A DNA stretch of 64,000 nt from Harmonia axyridis (Eukaryota > Arthropoda > Insecta > Coleoptera > Coccinellidae): positions 18,416,501 through 18,480,500 of the forward strand of contig NC_059504.1 in NCBI RefSeq assembly GCF_914767665.1, given 5' to 3'. Below the pieces are notes generated by a model. The model had not been told where the DNA came from, did no database searches, and was given only the letters and a program-made list of their open reading frames with translations. This document shows, piece after piece, positions 54,401-63,400 of the stretch (its first letter is position 1; every line of letters starts with the position of its first letter). The translations under genes were made by a program, and so were the position numbers.

Positions 54401-57400
54401 CTTTACTTTTACTGTATACTAATTTTTGCGAAACCTATTCATTTCATTGAAACATCAATATATTGATGATAATGATGATGTTTAGACAGCGGTTCTCAAT
54501 ATTTTTCTGATTGTCTATCTTCACTGAAGTATTTTCACTGAAGTTTCAATAAGATACAGGATTTTTTATACAACACATTTCGAGCAAAATGAAGATATTA
54601 TATTATCCAATAGATCACTTGAAAATTATAAAATGACACATTCAACATAGATGTTTTTTACTTTTACTTTATACTAATTTTTGCGAAACCTATTCATTCC
54701 ATGGAAACATCAATATATTGATGATTTGTAGAATTATAAATTCAATAAATACATAACTGTAATTTCGGAACGAAACAATTAATGAGTAAATCAAACTCAA
54801 CATGAACAACATAAAATTTAAGTGAATAAAAAATAAGTAGGTACAAAAATCAAAATAAATATTTTTTCCTTCAACTGCTATGGAAAATAGCGTATTCTTC
54901 ATAGCTTAGGTACTCAATTTCAAAACTATGTATTGCTCATACTGTGGGAAATATTATTCCCCTCGGCACTTTGCCCACACCTCGCTTGGTAGACCAATGA
55001 AATTGGGCTTTTGAGTCGTTTCTATGGAACTGCAATAAGTTAGAACATAATGTCAACGAAGCTCATTTTGATTTGAATCAAGTCCATTACTTGAATTATT
55101 GAAATTTGTACAGTTGTAGGAAAAGTATAGTGTGCAACATGTGGAGAAAGTCCTTTTCTCGCTCGTGTGTTTGCGGCACTCGCCTTTCAGGCTCGTGCCA
55201 CAAACTTCCCCACTCGCGAGAAAAGTTGGACTTTCCCCACTTGTTGTACAATATACTATTGTGAAACATAACAATTACCTACAACATTACAAACATTCAT
55301 CAAGCCAAGTAGCTTGATATTTCAACCAACTACTTGACTAGAAAATCAAGCTTGTGGAAAATAACATACTTGAGCTTGACTTGATTTAAGATATATATTG
55401 CTTGACTTAATATGAAGCTACTTGATATTACTTGAGCTTGATATGCATGCGTCACACGGCATGCATTTCTGCAATCTCGTGTTCGCTCAGACTAAATAAG
55501 GGGATTCCTCGAGAGCCGCGAGACTGAAGCATTCGCCAGTGTGACTTTATTAGTAGTTTTCTCAATTTCTATGATCTCTATTGGTAGATTTTGGTGGTTT
55601 CAGAAATATCTTTCTCTAATTCTGTGGTTATTCCGTTCATTCTTCCACATCTTGTAGAACAAAATCGTGCGAGAATATATCAGAAACGCACAGTTTTCAT
55701 GGTTATATTTTATTATTCTATGTTGGTACTCCGAACTTTCCGCCACGGCTTTATCTGTCAATTCATCAATTTGCCTTAAGGAAATCAGTTCTGGCAACCA
55801 ACATTTTTCAATGCAAAAATCACTAAAATATATTTATGGAAATATTTCATTAATTTCAATGAAAATGAAATAAATTAGAGAAAATAATGTATAATACTCG
55901 TACATAAGGCTCATTCTACCACTCGTTCATTCCAAAACTCGCCACTTCGTGGCTTGTTTTTGAATTTTGAACTCGTGGAAGAATATCAATGCCTTCCGCA
56001 CTTGTATTATAAATAACTATTCCAAACTTGGCCAAAATGGCCAAGGATTTTTTATCAACGCCAGCGTCTCAAGCTCCTGTTGACAGACAATTTTTCAGAT
56101 CTGAAACCCGCAATAGATTAGGCGACAAATCTATGAGATGCCTCATGTGTATTAGATTCTGTATGGAAAATTATGAAATAAAACAAAGCCTGGACGTTTC
56201 TCAATATTAAGGAACTTCATTTTTTTATTATTTCTTATTTGTTATGATTTATAGTGATTTAATTTATGTTTCTACTTAAACAAACTGGATATTTTCGGTT
56301 TTTTTATACAATAATTTCAATAAATAAAAGTGTTTTTCGCAAGGTTCCTTCTCATTTTACATTTTTTTTATGATGTGACACTACACAATAAAACTGCTAA
56401 AAATCAAGTACCTTGATATGATTCAAGTACTTGATAAATATATACTTGACTTAACTTGAGATTGAAAAACTACTACTTGAATTGAGCTTGACTTGAAATC
56501 TAGTCAAACTCAAGACAAGTAGCTTGGAAATCAAGCCAAGTCATGAAACCCTAATTACAATCAATAAAATAAAAACAAGCTTAGCATGCAGCATCATGAA
56601 AAATACATTAATAGAAAAACATCAAAGATAACCAATGCGAATTTTCCTAATTTTCCTTGAATTTTCAGGAAACCCAAGGAGTGTTTGTTGCCACGTATGG
56701 TCTAACTCAAGATTTCCCAGCATTTTACAGTCGCAAAAGCGGTTCCAAAGCACCCTATTCAGTTGATAATCCAACAGAAGCTGCAAAGATAATTCTATCC
56801 AGCAAATTCATGAATCTGGAATCCGGAATGCTTTTCGCTGTTCCAGTTCCTGAAGAACAAGCGTTGGACGAAGACGAAATCCAAGGGGTCATCGAGAAAG
56901 CCCTGGAAGATGCCAAGAAAAAAGAGATTCGTGGAAAACAAATCACTCCCTATCTCTTGCGGAAAATTTGGGAAATAACCCAAGGGAAATCATTGCACAC
57001 TAGTATCCTTTATCGATTCTACAACTTTATTTTCGGATTTGTATACCGCGTTGTGAAATTTTATAGGTAGAAGTGAATTGCTGAATTGACCAGATAAATT
57101 TTATTCATCTACTGCTGGATTTGGTCTGAGATTTTGTTGTGTGGGAAGTTCCACTTAGATTTTTGAGCGCTCATTCCGTAAAATCTCGAACGAAAACACC
57201 TAGAAACTTGAAATTCTCAGGGAAGATTCGGATCTCGAATACCGCAGATGAGTTCCTTAATGAGCATAATCTAAATAGAGGTTATGTTAATATGACTCTT
57301 CGAAATGTTTCGAAAAATTTCCATTTGGAAAAAAAAATGACAATTTCAAGCTCTGTACGAAATTCCATCTCGATTGCTTAACTAGAACTATAAAAGATTT

Positions 57401-60400
57401 AAAAAGAATATCATAAAAAAATGATACATTATTTACGGAGCCACAGAACCGACGGAGTTGAATTTTTGGGTGTTGATAAGAAATAAGAATTTCACTTCAA
57501 CCGTCTCCGGAACAGAATATGGAAAAAAACGAGAAGAGCACAGATGAGCTGGAAATCGTTAATTAAATCATTGTACCAAATCTTATTCATTAGTATACAG
57601 GGTCTTCCATCTCAGACGAGCCACCCCGTATATTTCTTATCCCATAGTGATTGGAAAAATTTCCCAAGACACGTCGAATGATTTTGTTTGGGGGACATCT
57701 TTTGATGTATATTTGAGGCTTGAAAGAGCAACCCCCAAAGAGGTGGCACTTCAACCCCTAAAAATTGAAAAGGGAAGATGAGTTGAGTGATACTTATCTG
57801 AGAAGTCTCCGAAGCCTTTATACAACGTTGTATGAAAAACGTAATTTTGTTGAACCGTTTTCGCCAAAAATCCTCTGGACTTCTTCTTGTGGGGACGTCT
57901 TAAGTCCAAGATTTTCTGACTCAGACTGAAAATTTGGACGAACTGCGCCAACGAATTGTAAATGAGTGTTGTCAAATAACTCCAATTATGCAACAACAAC
58001 ATTTGTAACGCTCCTTTTTGCGTCACGGCGCGCCTCTGCTAATGCTCTTCAGCACCTTGCAGTAGTATCTCGAGCGCCAGCCAATTTTAGGGAGAAATTG
58101 ACAAACCTTACCAGGGTAGCTTAGTGAAGACAGGATTCGGTGTCACCTAGGATGGTAGCGGTGACCAAGTAACAATCAACGCAAAAGAATTAATAGGTTT
58201 ACTGATTCAATTCTACAATACAGACAATCTCAGCAAAACGGGAAATCAGAAAAAGTATAAACTGTATCAATATGTATACTTAAATTCGGTTACTGAGATA
58301 ATTTGTACTGTCTACAACTACTGTGTCCTTACCTCACCAATTTAATGTCAGTCAGAACCGTTGAACAAGTTAGTCGGATCCGGGAGCCGGGAAATTAATG
58401 ATATATGGAGATGAGAATCGTGGATTTTGTAGAGTCGGGAAGGAATGAAAACTAATCCTAACGCTTCGAAAAACTCCACCGGTACACCACCCTCTCGTTG
58501 TCTCTATCAAATGAAACCCTTGAATATTCACTCGTAAGAAAGTCACAAGTAAAAATTAGCAAACTCCCCAGAAAATGACTAACAAGTAAGTTAACTGATG
58601 AAAATGGCGATTTTCGACCCCAGAAACGGATTTGTAACTATTCGCGTTCAATTACCAATTTTACTATTGTCCGATCACTTTGTAACTCCTTAACCAAAAT
58701 GTCTTTTTCCAACGTGAAAAAACTCTCCAATGAATATCTAAATCTACTGCATAAATCTGAATCTGAATAATGAAAAAAAAAATCTCTACTAATGAATCTA
58801 AATCTGAATAACTATCTACTGAATGCCTAAACATGAATACCGATTTTGGGCCGGTTACACCCTTTTATAACCTCGGTGGGGGGACGGTGAAAGAATTCAG
58901 CCCACGTGACTCCTCATGTCGACAAAAACCTCGTTTTTCGAGAAAATTCTCTCGGCGGAACGCAATCTAACATCTGGAAAAATATATCGGCGGTAAAAAC
59001 GCCGAAATAAATAATTTCTTATATTATTTCAATCGGATAATTCGAGGCCCTGGTCGGTTGAAAAAAATGAGGCATGGACTTTTTTCATTATCGCGGTGAA
59101 CAATTAATAAATTAATTCCAATATTTACGGAATATATCAGAATGATTAATTTGAACGGAAATCAATGAAATATTCTTTAGACGGAGCCTGATCATTCCTA
59201 TTGGAATAATCAGACTTCGTTACACATTTAAGGTGATTCATTTGAGCTAAAAAATTGATTTTTGGCGAAAAATGTTCATCGAAATTACGTTTTTCATACA
59301 CCGTTTTAAAGAGGCTTCCAAGACCTTTCAAATAAAGTATCACTCAACTCTTCTTCTCATTCAATTTTGAAGGGGTTGGAGCGCCCTCTCTTGGGGGGTT
59401 GCTCGTTGAAGCCTCAAATATTCGTTAAAAATTGGACCCTAAACAAAATAAGTCGACGTGTTTCAGGAAATTTTTACATTCACTATATGATAAGAATAAG
59501 ATCCATAGAATCCCTAGTGTGTGAACTGATTCGATTTTGTTTCAGACTTTTTGAGATATCCACCTGTTGCTTTGGTCTTCTGTTTCATCAGAGTTTTGTA
59601 GGGTGGCGTTCTTCAGAAATTTTCGAATTCCCGCTATCTATCTGGCGGCTCTTGAAAAAGGAATAATGATTTGAGATACTGCGTTTGAAAATGAAATACT
59701 GATTTTAGACTTTACAAACTTTCACAATAAATTACAGTTCAGTTCCTATCGAATTTTTAATGAAATGAATGGAATATAATGACAGAGTATAGAAGATTGT
59801 TAGGAGCATAGGATATAAAATGATATTGTTCTATTCTCAAAGGTCACGAGAGCTGAGAATCGAGAGAAATGTCAAATATAGGTGAACGATGTATGCGCCC
59901 TCGAAATCAAGTAGGTATAAATCTGAAAAATCTCCCATTTTGTTTGAAAGTTTTACAGGTATAAGTAGACACACCAAGTTTCCTATGCATATAAGATAAT
60001 AAATATACGGGGTGGCTCGTCTGAAATGGATCAGCCTGTATGTGGGGATACAGATTCCCACATTGTCCATGTGGAAATCTAAAAATATTGAGTGTTTGGC
60101 TCCCTATATAGGACTATATTTCGATTTTTGTTAAATATGATATTTTAATTTTTCTGCAATCTTCGTTTGTACTTTGTGTGTGTATATTAATTTTTTTTCC
60201 AATTCTGTAAATCAAATTGAAAAATTAATAAGCTCAATCTCCAGCCTCTTAAAATTTGCTGCTCTATACTTAGTCTGCTGTTAAATCCGCCACAGAAGAA
60301 GTGAAGTCAGGAGCTTTTAAGCGCTCGTCATTCTTGCGCTCATTGCCCTTTGGAGACCATAATATAATCGACGCTCGAACGAACGAGCTATCAAAATCTC

Positions 60401-63400
60401 CTGGCTTCACTTCAGTGCTTTCAAGAAATGTACAAACATCAAAATTTTGCGAATTTCCAAAAGAAGATCACTTTCAAAAACGAACTTTTAGCATAATCAG
60501 TATTTATTCCGACCCCGAATGATGGACGTGTAGAGGAGCAAACGATGAATTTTCATGATCATGTAGAAATCGGATGAATACAGATGGCGCTAAATTTATT
60601 AAGCGAAGAAGGGAGATTAATCTCTCTGTTGCTGTGTTATGACGCAACGAATGACGTGCTAATAAATTACAGGGGTGGGTAATTTGAATTTACTTGATGT
60701 AGATTTGTGGGGAAACTCGTTTCACATCTTTGATGATTGAATACTCGTTCAAGTTCTCGAATAACATTGTGTTATACGTGTTGGGATTTCGGAATGCTGA
60801 TAGGTAGAACAACGAAAACAGCGCTTGATAAGCTTACAAGATATATATTGATGAGGGAAGATCAGGTTGTAGCGGAATCGATTTGGGATTGTTTTAAGTT
60901 GATTTAACAATTAGTTTAAACTTGATATTATGTTCTAGTTAGCGAACTCATCTTTATACTAACTGACAAAGAAACTGCAACACCCAGAGGGAGGTGTTTA
61001 AATTTTAAAATTTTTTTGGTAAAACTTAGATAGTATAGGAAGGAGTAGATGATTGTATTTGGAAAAAAAATCTTGAAGGTTTTTTCATGTGAACAATTGT
61101 AGTCGTTTTTTGCAAGATTTTAAATTTTACATCAAACTAGCTGTTCGAGGAGATCCAAAGTCGATGTTTAGTTAGCCTAGAGGACGTGTACACGGAATTT
61201 ATCGCCAGTTAAGTGAATTTAAAAGAAGTTGAATTATTGGCGGGCGGAATGGACTAGTTTTCATTTTTTTGTTAAGGATTAATTCTAAAAATTAGTAAAA
61301 TGAAACAAAATGTGAAAGAATCATTGAAATATCTCTAGAAATGAAAAAGTTATGGGACTTTGAAGTTGCGCTTGGAAGAATAATTTCATAGTACGTGTAA
61401 GTGTCGTGACGTCACACACTAGACGACTGGTATTCGCAGAGTGCTTACGAATTCATTGGTGTACAATCACTTGTGCCGTTCGTGTCGTGTTTTGTTTGTT
61501 ACACGATGGCTGAAATAACTTACTATATAATACATATAAATTACTTTTTCTCTTTTTACTCCTCACATAAATATGTTTTGCCATTGATAGACTTCAACAA
61601 CCAGTACTCAACTACAAACTGTTCATGAAACGTTTTTTAAATAAATAATCGTTATGAGTTGAACCATGATGAAGCAAACTCAAAAGTAGATACTTACTTG
61701 AAAAGTTTAACTCCTTTTATTTCTGCATTGACATAAGATGGAATTGAAGAAAAAACTCCATCACTGCGAATATATTTATTTTAGGCAAATTGTCACTTTG
61801 TCCTTTCACGAAGCCTTCTTCCATTATGGTGACAAAAAAACAAAACTCGAGTTAAAACTACACTGTACAACTACAAACGGCGCGAGAGCCTTGGCTAAGT
61901 ATTTAAACGTAATTTATGGTGTAGCGATCACAGGCAAGAGCCGTGACGTCACAGACCAAAGACGTTCCGCGCTAAAATACATAAATTTAAATAATCTATT
62001 TCTCAGTCATTTATTGATGGATTTTCAAAATTTTTTCACTGATTTATCAGTATTGCTCTATATTTTATTTCTATCGTGTCAAATATAGTATTATCAACAT
62101 CACTAAACTAGTCCATTGTCATTTCGAGAAATCGCTAACTGAACGAACAGAAATCCAACTACTGTTATGAGATGTTGTCAAGCGTGGTTGATAAAGCCCA
62201 AAATCGAAAAAGAGTAGGCATCGGACGTCGAAGGGGCACAAATGAAGTTCGAGATCGACGTCTAAGACTTATGGTTATTAGAGACCGATTTGCTACAACT
62301 CGATCTTTGGCTGATAAGTGGTTAGGATAACAAGGCCATCCGGTAACTGTCCGAACGGTTTACCGCCGGATAAGGTCTTTCGGACTGCAGCATTATCGAT
62401 AACATCTTGTGGTACCCTCGACGGTTGAGCATCGCTGGCAACGATTACAGTGGTGCAGAGACAACATTGGAACGTGAAATGGCATAAAGTCGTCTTTTCT
62501 GATGGATCTCGATTCTCCTTGGGTGCACATGATGGTCAAAGAAGGGTGAGACGACGTCGGGAAGAAAGACGTGAACCTCAGTTTGATGTTGAGCGTCATA
62601 TACACCGGACAGTAGGCGTTATGGTATGGGGTGCTATTGCACAAGCAAGTGGTCTTTATTCGAGGTAACAGGACAGCGCTGCGTTACCTTCAAGAAATAG
62701 TGGAGCAATATGTTCTCCCTTACCTTAACCGGCTCGAGAATCCAATATTTCAGCAAGATAATGCCCGACCCCATGTTAGTTTAAACTTTTTCGAAGGGAT
62801 CCATGTAAATATTTTGCCATGGCCGCCCAGATCCCCCGATCTTTCGCCCATAGAGCATGTTTGGGACATCATCGGTAGAAGGCTTGGAAATTTACCCCAG
62901 CCCTCACGGAATTTGGCGCCTCTGAGAAATGAAATACAGGTAGCTTGGGATAGCTACCTATCTCAATTATCTATCATCTATCTTTCTATCTAGTATCACT
63001 CAAGAAAAAATAGACCATCTTAATGCATCAATGCTGAGACGTGTTGATAATGTATAGATAATCGCAGTGGAGCATTATTAACAAATTTATTAAAAAAATT
63101 GTAAACCTTTCCTTTTTTTCTCCAAATTTCAATCATTCACTCCTTTGCTATACTATCTATGTTTCACCAAAAATAAAATTAAAATTTAAACAGCTCCTTC
63201 TGGGTGTTGCAGTTTATTTGTCAGTTGTATATTTGTGAAGAATAAATTACTGGACAGTAGCTTATTGAAGAAATACACAAAACTTTCACCAACACAACAA
63301 TGTAGCTGAATTAAGGAGTTTTGATGAGGCATAACATTGATCATTATCATTATTGAGTACCGAATTTCTGTTAACTGCTTCTAGATATCGCTTTAATAAA

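Larger units (their letters stand above)
57596..60040. mobile_element. Mariner-type fold-back element with internal insertions
   Basis: The left end CAGACGAGCCACCCCGTATA (57613) and its complement at 60003-60023 mark the termini. The left arm (57596-57870) pairs with 59190-59495 over about 270 bp. About 0.5 kb (59496-59995) interrupts the right arm just before its last 35 bp. On the plus strand 57885-57990 reads LDFFLWGRLKSKIF and LDELRQRIVNECC, in two frames: the end of an insect mariner-type transposase. Confidence 0.65.
60957..63229 (+). mobile_element. Tc1-like DNA transposon, copy 3, carrying a nested element
   Basis: The left terminus TACTAACTGACAAAGAAACT and the right terminus near 63200-63229 (TGCAGTTTATTTGTCAGTTG) are flanked by TA. 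The helix-turn-helix part of the transposase is interrupted at about 61248-62120 by another element. Confidence 0.88.

Noticed and set aside
49131..54724. Tandem direct repeats as a CRISPR array
   Set aside because: The 255-bp units are contiguous without variable spacers, and the context is a eukaryotic intron. It is a satellite.
58140..58972. Solo LTR of a retrotransposon
   Set aside because: TG/CA ends can be chosen, but the flanking 5-bp sequences do not match and no primer-binding site or polypurine tract is seen.
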